Below, piece by piece: positions 9,421 to 17,429 of a stretch of 64,000 nt of DNA. Origin of the DNA: Paracoccaceae bacterium (GTDB lineage: Bacteria > Pseudomonadota > Alphaproteobacteria > Rhodobacterales > Rhodobacteraceae); contig JAOTXT010000018.1 in assembly GCA_029862205.1 (NCBI GenBank), positions 1-64,000 of the forward strand, written 5' to 3'. A model generated the notes under the pieces. It was not told where the DNA came from, did not search any database, and was given only the letters and a program-made list of their open reading frames with translations. The stretch's first letter is position 1. The number at the start of each line of letters is the position of its first letter. The translations under genes were made by a program, and so were the position numbers.

Positions 9421-10102
9421 ACGGCCCAAAGCGTGGGCGGATCACGAGCGCCATCAGCCAGCCAGCGACCCAGCCGCCCAGATGCGCCTCCCAGGCGAGC
9501 ATTCCCTCAAGCCCGATGGCAAGGAAGACGTTGAGCGCGACGAGCGCCGCGATACGCCGCCAGATCGGCGCCCGGCTGAGCCCCGCGCGGCGCAAGGCAC
9601 GTTCCTGCCAGGCAGTGATCACCGCGATCATTCCAAAGAGCGCCCCGGACGCCCCGACCATCACGCCCTGAGCCTCGGCGATGAACCCGAAGGCCAGCGC
9701 CCCAGCGATCGCCGTGAGCGCGAAGATACCGAGAAAACGCGCGATCCCGATCGTCTGCACCAGCGCATGGCCGAGACCCAAAAAGGCGGCGCCATTGAGC
9801 GCCAAATGCAGCCAGCCCCCATGCAGGAACGCATGGGTCAGAAGGGTATGCGGCCGCAACGCATCCATCGGCGCGACCGGGAAGTCGAGCACTCGTGTTC
9901 CGAGCGCGTGATCGAACAGCGCATCGACAAAGGCAAATCGATAGTAGAAATGCGACCGTCCCAGCCAATCGGGCAGCCAGCCCGTATCGGCAGCGGCGAA
10001 GACCACCTCGAACCCGACCATGACCGCCACCATGATCCACAGGACGGGATGCACCGGCACCCGGTCTTCGGCCGGGATGGATTGCGACGACTGCTCGCTC
10101 AT
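9305..10102 (-). CDS. Rhomboid-family intramembrane serine protease
   Basis: 265 residues with six or seven transmembrane segments. The rhomboid core is complete: HAFLHGGWLHLALN (the loop and TM2 His/Asn region), the catalytic serine in GASGALFG (about residue 152) and the catalytic histidine in AHLGGWVAGW (about 209). It cleaves substrates within the membrane; the substrate is unknown. The C-terminal 35 or so residues are a charged, low-complexity tail encoded opposite the murJ 3' end. Convergent overlap of 116 nt is long for two conserved genes, and the tails of both proteins are the variable parts. Confidence 0.93.
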   Translation of the reverse strand: MSEQSSQSIPAEDRVPVHPVLWIMVAVMVGFEVVFAAADTGWLPDWLGRSHFYYRFAFVDALFDHALGTRVLDFPVAPMDALRPHTLLTHAFLHGGWLHLALNGAAFLGLGHALVQTIGIARFLGIFALTAIAGALAFGFIAEAQGVMVGASGALFGMIAVITAWQERALRRAGLSRAPIWRRIAALVALNVFLAIGLEGMLAWEAHLGGWVAGWLMALVIRPRFGPFSQVPVDRAPDDRAAFDEAPREDLPDASRPASTLPPRS

Positions 10103-10212
10103 CCGCTCAGATGTAAGGCGATAGTGCCGTCAATGCCATGGCCGACTTGACGAAGTTGGGGCCGGTCCCCATAGAGGGCCGCTGAAATCGGCCCATGAGA
10201 GAGGCTTCCGCC

Positions 10213-11241
10213 ATGAGCGATGCCCCAAAACACACGCCTCGCGTCTTCTCCGGCGTCCAACCGTCGGGGGAGCTAACGCTCGGCAATTATCTGGGCGCGG
10301 TGAAGCGCTTCGTCGAATTGCAGGACGGGGGCATGGAGACGATCTATTGCGTGGTCGATCTTCACGCGATCACCACCTGGCAGGAGCCGTCGGAGCTGGC
10401 CGATGCCACAAGGCAGGTCACCGCCGCCTTCCTGGCCTGCGGGCTCGATCCCAAACGCTCGATCCTGTTCAACCAGTCCCAGGTGCCGGCCCATGCGGAG
10501 CTTGCCTGGGTCTTCAACTGCGTGGCGCGGCTGGGTTGGCTGAACCGCATGACCCAGTTCAAGGACAAGGCCGGCAAGAACCGCGAGAATGCCTCGGCGG
10601 GGCTCTACGTCTATCCGAATCTGATGGCAGCCGACATCCTGGTCTATCGCGGCACCCATGTGCCGGTGGGCGAGGACCAGAAGCAGCATCTGGAACTGGC
10701 CCGCGACATTGCGCAGAAATTCAACAATGATTTCGGGCGCCCGGACTTCTTCCCGCTTTGCGAGCCGCTGATCGGCGGCCCAGCGCCCCGGGTCATGTCC
10801 TTGCGCGACGGTACCAAGAAGATGTCGAAGTCCGATCCCTCGGATATGAGCCGGATCAACCTGACCGATGATGCCGACGCCATTGCAAACAAGATCCGCA
10901 GGGCCCGGACTGACCCCGAGCCCCTGCCCGACACCCTCGAAGCCCTGGAGGCCCGGCCCGAGGCACGCAACCTGGTCGGCATCTATTCGGCGTTGGCCGG
11001 GACGGACCTGGAGGAGGTTCTGGCCGAGTTCGCAGGCCAGGGCTTCGGCGCCTTCAAGCCGAGGCTCGCCGAATTGGCGGTCAGCCACCTGACCCCAATC
11101 ACGGCCGAGATGAACCGCTTGATGGCCGATCCGGCGGAGATCGACCGGATCTTGGGGGACGGCGCCAACCGTGCCGCCGAGATCGCCGAGCCGATCCTGG
11201 CCGAAACCTACGACGTGGTGGGCTTCCTGCGCTCACGCTAA
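10213..11241 (+). CDS. trpS: Tryptophanyl-tRNA synthetase
   Basis: 342 residues from ATG 10213. An upstream in-frame ATG at 10195 exists, but the GAGAGG ribosome site lies between the two, at the right distance for 10213. Class I aminoacyl-tRNA synthetase that charges tRNA-Trp. The HIGH-like signature is [17 protein letters not shown], and the KMSKS loop is KKMSKSDPS (about residue 200). Other family blocks are [11 protein letters not shown] and [16 protein letters not shown]. The length is typical of the bacterial TrpS-I form. It is a lone gene with its own upstream region after the divergent rhomboid gene. Confidence 0.97.
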   Translation: MSDAPKHTPRVFSGVQPSGELTLGNYLGAVKRFVELQDGGMETIYCVVDLHAITTWQEPSELADATRQVTAAFLACGLDPKRSILFNQSQVPAHAELAWVFNCVARLGWLNRMTQFKDKAGKNRENASAGLYVYPNLMAADILVYRGTHVPVGEDQKQHLELARDIAQKFNNDFGRPDFFPLCEPLIGGPAPRVMSLRDGTKKMSKSDPSDMSRINLTDDADAIANKIRRARTDPEPLPDTLEALEARPEARNLVGIYSALAGTDLEEVLAEFAGQGFGAFKPRLAELAVSHLTPITAEMNRLMADPAEIDRILGDGANRAAEIAEPILAETYDVVGFLRSR

Positions 11242-11341
11242 GCGCCTTGTCACGGCCAGTGGCGCGACATTAGGGGCGCTTGCCGAAGACATCCGGCGGG
11301 CGCAGGCTCGCGCCGATCGGGTTGGATCGGGAATCGGCGCC

Positions 11342-12007
11342 ATGACTCAGATACTACAGGATGCCCTCGACCAGGCGACGCCCGGCCTCTCGCCCCAGCT
11401 CAAGGCCGCGATCGCCGGGCGCAGCAGCCGGATCCATTGCGACGACGGGGCCCAGCTGTTCGGCCCGGGAGATTCCTCCGACGCTTTCCTGATTCCGCTC
11501 AAAGGCGCCGTCCGGGTCGAGCATATGGGGCCGACAGGCCGGTCGGTCGTGCTCTACCGGGTCGCGCCGGGCGACAGTTGCGTCATGACCACGTCCTGCC
11601 TGCTGTCGGGCGCGCCTTACGAGGCCTATGGCTATGCCGAGGGCGCGGTCGAGGCGATCGCCATGCCGGCGGCCGTGTTCCGCGACCTGATCGAGCAGGA
11701 GCCCGAGTTTCGCACCCACGCGCTGAGCGTTTTCTCCCGGCGCATGATCGAACTCGTCGAGGTGATCGACGAATTGCTGTTGCACCGGGTCGACCTCCGC
11801 CTTGCCGGCTGGCTGGCGGAGAAGGCGGCAGCGGGAGTTGCCGTCGCCGCGACCCATCAGGCGATCGCCTCGGAGCTTGGCACGGCGCGCGAGGTCGTCT
11901 CGCGGATCCTCAAGGATTTTGAGCGCCGCGGCTGGATTGGCCTGACCCGGGGCGAGATCCGCCTGGTGGACCCTGCGGCACTACGACGCTTCGCAAATGC
12001 CCGTTGA
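11342..12007 (+). CDS. Crp/Fnr-family transcriptional regulator
   Basis: 221 residues from ATG 11342; the open frame upstream is trpS shadow. An N-terminal cyclic-nucleotide-binding-like beta barrel (residues about 25-125) is followed by a long dimer helix and a C-terminal HTH with THQAIASELGTAREVVSRIL. It lacks the Fnr N-terminal Fe-S cysteines, but Cys33, Cys80 and Cys86 are present, the last two in a GDSCVMTTSCLLSG loop. Downstream lie DUF2892 and a rhodanese gene, so a thiol- or sulfur-responsive role is plausible. That is inference. A GTGAC-gat-GTCAC dyad lies just after its stop (12009-12021). Confidence 0.85.
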   Translation: MTQILQDALDQATPGLSPQLKAAIAGRSSRIHCDDGAQLFGPGDSSDAFLIPLKGAVRVEHMGPTGRSVVLYRVAPGDSCVMTTSCLLSGAPYEAYGYAEGAVEAIAMPAAVFRDLIEQEPEFRTHALSVFSRRMIELVEVIDELLLHRVDLRLAGWLAEKAAAGVAVAATHQAIASELGTAREVVSRILKDFERRGWIGLTRGEIRLVDPAALRRFANAR

Positions 12008-12084
12008 GGGTGACGATGTCACTGACCTCCGCGCGGCTCGGAGTCACGCTTGCGCCGCGACTCAAGAACAGAAAGGACACCACC

Positions 12085-12279
12085 ATGAAATTCACCGCCA
12101 ATCTCGGCAGCGCCGACCGGATAATCCGCATCATCCTCGGCGTCGCGCTGATCGGCCTGACGCTGACCGGCACGATCGGTGCCTGGGGCTTGATCGGCAT
12201 CGTACCGGTAGTCACCGCATTTCTGAAATTCTGCCCGGCCTACGCGATCTTCGGGCTTCGGACCTGCGAGGAATGCTGA
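12085..12279 (+). CDS. DUF2892 / YgaP-like small membrane protein
   Basis: 64 residues from ATG 12085, with an AGAAAGGA ribosome site about 8 nt before it. The motif LGSADRIIRIILGVALIGL and a second hydrophobic segment make a two-helix membrane hairpin of the DUF2892 type. Three cysteines follow near the C terminus (FCPAY, then LRTCEEC). In many bacteria this domain is fused or adjacent to rhodanese domains that handle sulfane sulfur, which fits the next gene. It is probably co-transcribed with the interrupted rhodanese gene 32 nt downstream. Confidence 0.88.
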   Translation: MKFTANLGSADRIIRIILGVALIGLTLTGTIGAWGLIGIVPVVTAFLKFCPAYAIFGLRTCEEC

Positions 12280-12311
12280 ACCGCTTTGTCGCTAGAGAGA
12301 GGACCAAAGCC

Positions 12312-12905
12312 ATGTTGAAAACGGTGCTCGCGATCGCCCTTGCCAGTGCGATCGCGCTGCCCGCGGCCGCCGGCGAGATCGCATCGAGCGTTGTCGGGAC
12401 GGCGCTACCGAAATCCAAACAGACCCCGCTCGGGCTCTATCTGACGCCGCAGGACGCCCATTCGGCGCTGAGCGCGGATCCGGGGATCGTCTTCATCGAT
12501 GTGCGCGACCCGATCGAGATCGCCTTCATCGGCCATGCGGCTGGGATGGATGCGAACGTTCCCGTCCGGATCGCAACCCACCGTTTCGACGCCGAACGCG
12601 GCCGGTATGCGATGGCCGAAAACCCGAATTTCCTGGCCTAGGTCGATGCCGCCGTGAAACGGGCCGGACGCACGCGATTTGACCCGGTCTTCGTGATCTG
12701 CCGGTCGGGCGGACGCTCGGCGATTGCCGCGCGCCAACTAGTCGATGCCGGCTACACGAATGTTTGGAACCTGGTCGAGGGTTTTGAGGGCGACAAGAAC
12801 CCGGAAACCGGACAACGCGAACTGAACGGATGGCGCAATGCCGGCCTGCCCTGGGCCTACAAGCTGAGCAGCGACACCGCCTGGCAGCCAGCAACCGGAA
12901 ATTGA
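12312..12905 (+). pseudogene. Exported rhodanese-like protein, interrupted by in-frame TAG
   Basis: One reading frame runs from ATG 12312 to TGA 12903-12905 (198 codons), broken only by TAG at 12639-12641 (codon 110). The N-terminal part has a signal peptide (LASAIALPAAAGE) and the rhodanese entry FIDVRDPIEIAFIGHA. The active-site loop VICRSGGRSA, with catalytic Cys at codon 130, lies after the stop. If TAG terminates, the product has no catalytic cysteine. A GTG at 12654 could restart translation but has no ribosome site and would give a cytosolic fragment. A single base change (for example CAG or TGG to TAG) explains it. Confidence 0.85.
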
Positions 12906-12943
12906 GCAGGCGCCGCCGGGGCGCGAGGCGCGGCAGAGGGCTA

Positions 12944-13189
12944 TCAGCGCCCAAGCTGCCCCTCGGCCAGGTGAAGACGCAGGTCTTCCAGCCCGCCGAT
13001 GTGGACGCCGTCGACCAGGATCTGCGGGAGCGATTTGACACGCGGCAGGCGCGCGCGAAAATCTTTCAGATTGGCCGGATCGGCGTCGAGGTCGATCTCA
13101 TCGAACGCGAGCCCGGTCTCGCGCAACAGCGCCTTGGCGCTTTCGCAATAGACGCAATTCGGGCCGGTGAAGATTTCGATCTTAGGCAT
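12944..13189 (-). CDS. Glutaredoxin (GrxC type)
   Basis: 81 residues from ATG 13189. Small glutathione-dependent thiol-disulfide oxidoreductase of the cytosol. The active site reads GPNCVYCESAK, so the dithiol motif is CVYC in place of the common CPYC. The cis-Pro loop SLPQILVDG and the GG of GGLEDL, which bind glutathione, are in place. It is convergent with the interrupted rhodanese gene, and the AhpD-like gene lies 38 nt upstream on the same strand. gshB in the same window supplies the cofactor. Confidence 0.93.
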   Translation of the reverse strand: MPKIEIFTGPNCVYCESAKALLRETGLAFDEIDLDADPANLKDFRARLPRVKSLPQILVDGVHIGGLEDLRLHLAEGQLGR

Positions 13190-13227
13190 GGTTCTCGCTG
13201 TGTCCCTGCCGCCCCTCGAGGCGCAAT

Positions 13228-13797
13228 TCAGTGGCTGATCGTCAGCACCGGTTTCACCCCGTCGAACATCGGTTCCAGCTCGACGCCCAACGCGTCGCCG
13301 AACTTCGAGACCGCGATATAGGTGGTGATCACAAAAGCCGCATCGACAATTTGGGCCTCGGTCCAATGGGCATGCAGCCTGTCCCACAGCCCCTTCGGCA
13401 CCCTGTTCGCATCGACGCCGATCTGGAGGCAGAAGTCCAGCAACGCCCGCTCGCCCTCGGTGAAATGTGGGCTGGTCTTGTATTTGTCGCCGTCAAGATC
13501 GGCGACCTTATCGGCGGGCATGCCCAGCATGTCGCACAGCCGCTCGTGCTGAACGACGCAATACTGGCAGTCGTTGCGCTGGGTCGCCTTGAGGATCAAA
13601 AGCTCCTTGGTCAGCCAATCCAGCTCACCATCCTTCAGGATCGCCATGATCGTCTCGGTGAAGACGTTGCCGTATTCCGGCACATGGCCGAAGACCTTGA
13701 AGATGTTGAGCAGGGCTTTGAAGCGGTCCTCGGCCTTGTCGTAGAAGGCCGTCGTCTCGGCATCGGCCTGGTCGCGTTCCACATAAGAGACAGTCAT
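13228..13797 (-). CDS. Carboxymuconolactone decarboxylase / AhpD-like peroxidase-related protein
   Basis: 189 residues, all-helical by composition. The AhpD core KELLILKATQRNDCQYCVVQH (about residues 64-84) has the CxxC pair and the following His typical of alkylhydroperoxidase-like carboxymuconolactone decarboxylase proteins of the uncharacterised peroxidase-related group. Such proteins reduce peroxides or relay electrons from dihydrolipoyl proteins. Its direct partner is unknown. It is divergently organised with nothing, and lies between glutaredoxin and a TetR gene on the same strand, a plausible thiol-redox neighbourhood. Confidence 0.85.
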   Translation of the reverse strand: MTVSYVERDQADAETTAFYDKAEDRFKALLNIFKVFGHVPEYGNVFTETIMAILKDGELDWLTKELLILKATQRNDCQYCVVQHERLCDMLGMPADKVADLDGDKYKTSPHFTEGERALLDFCLQIGVDANRVPKGLWDRLHAHWTEAQIVDAAFVITTYIAVSKFGDALGVELEPMFDGVKPVLTISH

Positions 13798-13851
13798 CTT
13801 TTCCTCCCTGTTTTGACTGATCGTTCCAAATCTCTAAAATTTTTTTCGATT

Positions 13852-14430
13852 TTATCGCAACATGTTATCCGCATGCCGGCAAACGGCGCAAAGCACCGCC
13901 GGGTCAGGCCGGCCGCGCGCCAAAACGCGCAGCCCGGCCATAAGGGCGAGCAGCGCGCCGGCGGTCTCGTCGGCGTCGATCTGTCCGCCGATTTCGCCCG
14001 CCTCCTGGCCCGCGCGGATCATCTGGCGGAAGAAGTCTTCCATCTGGGCAAGCGCCGCATCGACAGCCGCCGCGACCTCCGGATCGTGCGGCGACATCTC
14101 GAGCGCGGTGTTGACCAACAGGCAGCCCTTCCGCGTGCCGTCCATCGCCGCCTCGGCCACGTCGTCGAAGGCGGCGAGGATCGCCCCCCTGGGGCTCGGC
14201 CCCCCGGCCAGCCTGTCGGTCCATCGCTGGCGGTAATGCTCGTCATAGCGAGAAAGCGCCCGCAGGAAGAGAGACCGCTTGCCCCCGAAGGCCCCGTAGA
14301 GCGAACCGCGTCCGACCCCCATGCAGTCCACCAGGTCCTGCATCGAAGTCGCCTCATAGCCATTCGCCCAGAAGGCCTGCATGGCCTTCTCGAGCGCAGC
14401 GTCGCTGTCGAATTGCCTCTCAAAGGGCAT
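13852..14430 (-). CDS. TetR/AcrR-family transcriptional regulator
   Basis: 192 residues from ATG 14430; longer upstream readings are shadow of the asd 3' region. The N-terminal HTH shows ALEKAMQAFWANGYEATSM, then DLVDCMGVGRGSLYGAFGGK, a standard TetR recognition helix. The ligand domain includes KGCLLVNTALEMSPHDPEV, like the TetR_C subfamily (YxaF/AefR-like). It lies 54 nt upstream of the AhpD-like gene in the same direction and may control it. The space to asd (14431-14516) contains the inverted repeat TGGAACGGGCGTTCCA (14456-14471), a good candidate operator. Confidence 0.88.
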   Translation of the reverse strand: MPFERQFDSDAALEKAMQAFWANGYEATSMQDLVDCMGVGRGSLYGAFGGKRSLFLRALSRYDEHYRQRWTDRLAGGPSPRGAILAAFDDVAEAAMDGTRKGCLLVNTALEMSPHDPEVAAAVDAALAQMEDFFRQMIRAGQEAGEIGGQIDADETAGALLALMAGLRVLARGRPDPAVLCAVCRHADNMLR

Positions 14431-14455
14431 GGCTGAACGGCATGAACCTCTCGCG

Positions 14456-14471
14456 TGGAACGGGCGTTCCA
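14456..14471. promoter_or_regulatory. Candidate TetR operator
   Basis: Perfect palindrome TGGAACG-GG-CGTTCCA, 26 nt upstream of the TetR-family start codon at 14430. Its position and 16-bp symmetry fit an autorepressor site for the adjacent regulator. No second copy was noticed in the window. Confidence 0.5.
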
Positions 14472-14516
14472 CGCGAATTGACCACGTCCGCAAGCGTGCG
14501 TCAAGGGTCTGGCGGG

Positions 14517-15539
14517 TTAGGCCTTTTGCAGGCAGCGCCGTCCAACCAGCTCGGCGATCTGGACCGCGTTCAGCGCCGCGCCCTTCCTCAGATTGTCGCT
14601 GACACACCAGAACGAGATCGCGTTCTCGGCGGTGATGTCGTCGCGAATGCGGCTGATGAACGTGGCGTAATCGCCGACGCAGTCGACCGGGGTCGCATAC
14701 CCCCCGTCCTCGCGCTTGTCGACGACCATGATGCCCGGCGCCTCGCGCAGGATCTCGCGCGCCTCGTCGGCCGAAAGCGGGTCCTCGAACTCCACGTTCA
14801 CGGCCTCCGAGTGGCCGACAAACACCGGCACCCGCACGCAGGTTGCATGCACCTTGATCGAGGGATCGACGATCTTCTTGGTCTCGACCACCATCTTCCA
14901 TTCTTCCTTGGTCGAGCCGTCATCCATGAAGACGTCGATCTGGGGAATGACATTGAAGGCGATCTGCTTTTGGAACTTGGCCGGATCGACCTCCTGGCCT
15001 GGCACGTAGAGCCCCTTGGTCTGGTCCCAAAGCTCGTCCATCCCGGCCTTGCCGGCGCCCGAGACGGATTGATAGGTCGAGACCACCACGCGCTTGATCC
15101 GGGCCCGGTCGTGCAAGGGCTTCAGCGCCACCACCATCTGCGCGGTCGAGCAGTTGGGGTTGGCGATGATGTTGCGCTTGCGCATCTGGTCGACGGCGCC
15201 GGGATTCACCTCGGGCACGATCAGAGGAATGTCAGGCTCGTAGCGGTACAAAGACGAGTTGTCGATCACCACGCAGCCCGCCTTGGCGGCCTTCGGCCCA
15301 TAAATCTTGGTCGGCCCCGAACCGATTGCGAAAAGCGCGATATCGGTGCCGGCGAAGTCGTAGCTGTCCAGGTCCTTGGTCCTCAGGGTCTTGTCGCCAT
15401 AGCTGCATTCCGTGCCCAGCGACTTGCGCGAGGCAAGCGCGACCACTTCATCCGCGGGGAACTGGCGTTCCGCCAGGATGTTCAGCATTTCGCGGCCCAC
15501 ATTGCCCGTGGCGCCCGCAACGGCGACCTTGTAGCCCAT
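14517..15539 (-). CDS. asd: Aspartate-semialdehyde dehydrogenase
   Basis: 340 residues, normal length. It reduces aspartyl phosphate to aspartate semialdehyde with NADPH, at the branch to lysine/diaminopimelate, threonine and methionine. The N-terminal Rossmann motif is VAGATGNVGREML. The catalytic cysteine is in NPNCSTAQMV (about residue 130), and the active-site histidine is probably in RVPVFVGHSE. dapB, which acts later in the lysine branch, is found at 47.9 kb. It is a single gene on the minus strand, and its upstream side borders the gene-poor accessory region. Confidence 0.97.
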   Translation of the reverse strand: MGYKVAVAGATGNVGREMLNILAERQFPADEVVALASRKSLGTECSYGDKTLRTKDLDSYDFAGTDIALFAIGSGPTKIYGPKAAKAGCVVIDNSSLYRYEPDIPLIVPEVNPGAVDQMRKRNIIANPNCSTAQMVVALKPLHDRARIKRVVVSTYQSVSGAGKAGMDELWDQTKGLYVPGQEVDPAKFQKQIAFNVIPQIDVFMDDGSTKEEWKMVVETKKIVDPSIKVHATCVRVPVFVGHSEAVNVEFEDPLSADEAREILREAPGIMVVDKREDGGYATPVDCVGDYATFISRIRDDITAENAISFWCVSDNLRKGAALNAVQIAELVGRRCLQKA

Positions 15540-15836
15540 CTCCTTGGTCCTTGATTGGTGTTTCGGAAGGGTGGCGGTTTACATGGTTTTGGACGAGAGG
15601 GGAATAGCGTCCGGATGCCGCGTGGTGCAGGCCGGACCTTGAGCGGATCCAAGACTCGACGTGGGCCAGAGGTCCGGTATGCGGGACGAAGCTGCCGTTC
15701 GGGCAAAATTTCAAATGTCCGGTTCGACCCCGAAAGCTGCCTTTGAGGCTAGGTCAGAAAAGTTCCAGAAGAAGACATAGCGAATGGGCCGCGCTCAGTG
15801 TCCCGGCGCGACCGAGATTGCTTTGAAGGGGCAGGT
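15540..15836. other. Gene-poor stretch upstream of asd
   Basis: No supported gene. It contains the asd leader and short imperfect palindromic tracts around 15680-15745 (AAGCTGCCGTTCGGGC and CCCCGAAAGCTGCC), which resemble degraded intergenic repeat sequence. The open frames across it have no recognisable protein character. Confidence 0.5.
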
Positions 15837-16000
15837 TCACATGCGATTCCGGCAGGCTCGCCAGATGCGATCCGGCGTTGCTGGAGCCTCGATCTCATTC
15901 ACTTTCGCGCCGGAGAGAGCATCATTCACAGCATTCATGATCGCCGGCATTGATGCGATGGTGCCCATCTCGCCCAGGCCGTTCAGCCCCGTTGACTTCT
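15837..16000 (-). pseudogene. Remnant of molybdenum hydroxylase large subunit (C terminus)
   Basis: The minus-strand frame ends with about 50 residues that match the C terminus of xanthine-dehydrogenase/CO-dehydrogenase-type large subunits. The conserved LNGLGEMGTIASMPAIMNAV is the molybdenum-site Glu region, followed by VNDAL and the final PATPDRIWRAC. The rest of the roughly 750-residue protein is missing: upstream of about 16000 the frame no longer resembles the family. No start, ribosome site or partner subunits (CoxS/CoxM type) are nearby. It is a decayed 3' stub, which marks this interval as a site of past gene loss or insertion. Confidence 0.75.
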
Positions 16001-16411
16001 GATTTCTCTCGAAATGGACGTAAATACCGGCAACCTCCCCCAACCACGAGAAAGACGTCATGCCAGGCTGGGCAGTTCATCTCTGGCCTTGGATGTCAGG
16101 CTTCGATGTGAAGGCGACCACCTCAGAATTAGGGGGACGAGGCGATCACCTTCGCGGGCAAGTATCGTATTTTAGTTGGCGGAAGTTGGGACCTGATGTG
16201 GCGATAGCAGGACGGTTGCTGCCCGATGCCGCTAAGGCACAGTCTCTCGCATAAATGGGCGAGAAACACGCCAACAAGAACCGTCAAAGTTGCAAAATCG
16301 AAGAGAGAGGGAAATGTGAACTGAATGTGAAAGGTTTCGTTCCCTGATGGGTTGTTTGCATGACGAGCGCCGAAAGATTGGCGGTCGTTCGCGTAAGAGG
16401 GGAACTGCAAA

Positions 16412-16690
16412 ATGCTTAGCGCGTGTGAACGCTTCGATTTCCATCCCGATCTCACCGTCGGCGTCCGGGTGCGGCACCGTCGGTGGATGCTCGGAATGTC
16501 TCGTCAGGCTCTCGCAACAGCGGTGGGGGCAAGCGAAGATCTGATTGAGGCCTATGAGCGCGGCGAACGCCAAATTGGAGGCACGCTGTTCGACAGCGTG
16601 TGTGGGGCTCTTAGCGTTTCGCCGCGCTCCATCATCTCAAAATCCTCAGAACCTGAAACTCCACACATGCCGTCACGCGCATCCTCGTGA
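16412..16690 (+). CDS. Small XRE-family HTH regulator
   Basis: 92 residues. The first 20 or so are divergent, then VGVRVRHRRWMLGMSRQALA, VGASEDLIEAYERGERQIGG and LFDSVCGALSVSP form a single XRE/Cro helix-turn-helix of the type common in Rhodobacteraceae (usually with MTQQQLA and VGIKFQQIQKYE). The recognition helix is unusual, with DLIEAYERG. There is no ligand domain. A GAGGGG ribosome site precedes ATG 16412, and a strong terminator follows at 16713. It is the only apparently intact + strand gene in the accessory stretch. The target is unknown. Confidence 0.72.
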   Translation: MLSACERFDFHPDLTVGVRVRHRRWMLGMSRQALATAVGASEDLIEAYERGERQIGGTLFDSVCGALSVSPRSIISKSSEPETPHMPSRASS

Positions 16691-16712
16691 CGCTCGGGAT
16701 CTCTGGATGAAC

Positions 16713-16749
16713 GACGCCCGGCCGTGGAGGGACGGCCGGGCGTCTTTCT
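16713..16749 (+). terminator. Rho-independent terminator after the XRE gene
   Basis: Perfect 13-bp stem (16713-16725 with 16732-16744), loop GGAGGG, then TTTCTT. It lies 22 nt after the XRE stop codon. One of the clearest terminators in the window. Confidence 0.88.
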
Positions 16750-16883
16750 TCGGCACGATGCCGACGTTTCTAGCTGACGGCGCAAGCCTCTTTCACTGAC
16801 CCATTTGAGACATGCGGACCCGCTCAACTAGCGAATAACCAATGACAGGTGATTTACGCGATAATAGATCAAGAATCTTGGGT

Positions 16884-17096
16884 TTACGGATTCTGGTTCT
16901 CGACCACGCCTACATTGGCGCCCGGGTCAGCGTCCGTCATCGTAGAGTTAACGTTTGAGACAAGCGAACTCACGCCGTTGTTATAGATGGCAGAGACGAC
17001 CATGATCCCCACGAAGAGAACGGCGCCGGTTAAGGTGACCCAATCGATTGTTACAGCGCCATTGCAGTCTCGCAGAAACATTTTCATTTTTGTCAT
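16884..17096 (-). CDS. Flp-like small pilin, copy A
   Basis: 70 residues. A short charged leader (MTKMKMFLRDCNG) is followed by AVTIDWVTLTGAVLFVGIMV, a single hydrophobic helix, and a polar tail. This is the layout of Flp/type IVb pilins, where a prepilin peptidase cuts after Gly. Position +5/+6 is Asp-Trp in place of the usual Glu-Tyr. Copy B at 24849 has the same length with 43 of 70 identical residues and no gap. A TadG-like protein lies near copy B. Pilin function is inferred; the export and assembly genes are not in the window. The upstream side is AT-rich. Confidence 0.72.
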   Translation of the reverse strand: MTKMKMFLRDCNGAVTIDWVTLTGAVLFVGIMVVSAIYNNGVSSLVSNVNSTMTDADPGANVGVVENQNP

Positions 17097-17266
17097 GATC
17101 TTTCACCGATCCATATGCGACGAGATATTTATGAATAGATACTGTAAAAATTCGTTTAGATTGTGAACGAATTTGGATATTTTCAAAAAAATGCGATCAA
17201 CTCAACTTATATGATGTTTTTATATACATGTTGCACGCTAAATTTGTTTTATTTAAGCACCTTTGC

Positions 17267-17299
17267 AATTCAACGAAGCTTGCGCTGCCGAGTTGAATT
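17267..17299. repeat. Inverted repeat upstream of pilin A
   Basis: AATTCAAC (17267-17274) and GTTGAATT (17292-17299) form a perfect 8-bp inverted repeat with 17 nt between arms. It lies about 170 nt upstream of the pilin A start. Pilin B has a similar AATTGAAA/TTTCAATT repeat upstream, so it may be regulatory. Confidence 0.4.
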
Positions 17300-17398
17300 C
17301 TCTCGCCGACATTGGCCTGCGGGCGGGCGGAGACATCGTCTAGGGCGGCTAAACCTCTTCGATCATGCCAATGCGAAGACGCCATTCCGTCGCTCTGC

Positions 17399-17429
17399 GA
17401 CGCCTGCGGTGCAGGCGTCCCTTATTTCT
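17399..17429 (+). terminator. Hairpin with short T-rich tail
   Basis: A 9-bp perfect stem, GACGCCTGC and GCAGGCGTC, with a GGT loop, followed by CCTTATTTCT. No intact gene lies directly upstream on the + strand. It may have ended a gene now lost. Confidence 0.45.

Noticed and set aside
12639-12641. TAG read as an amino acid (pyrrolysine or suppressed amber)
   Set aside because: Many intact genes in the window terminate in TAG (rpoH, mutS, gntR, oxc, fhs, tctA, the aldolase, GMC and TPR genes), so reassignment is unlikely; no pyl genes are seen.
15482-15714. Overlapping minus-strand frames upstream of asd
   Set aside because: They run through the asd leader and degraded repeat sequence, and have the Arg/Pro-rich look of shadow translation.
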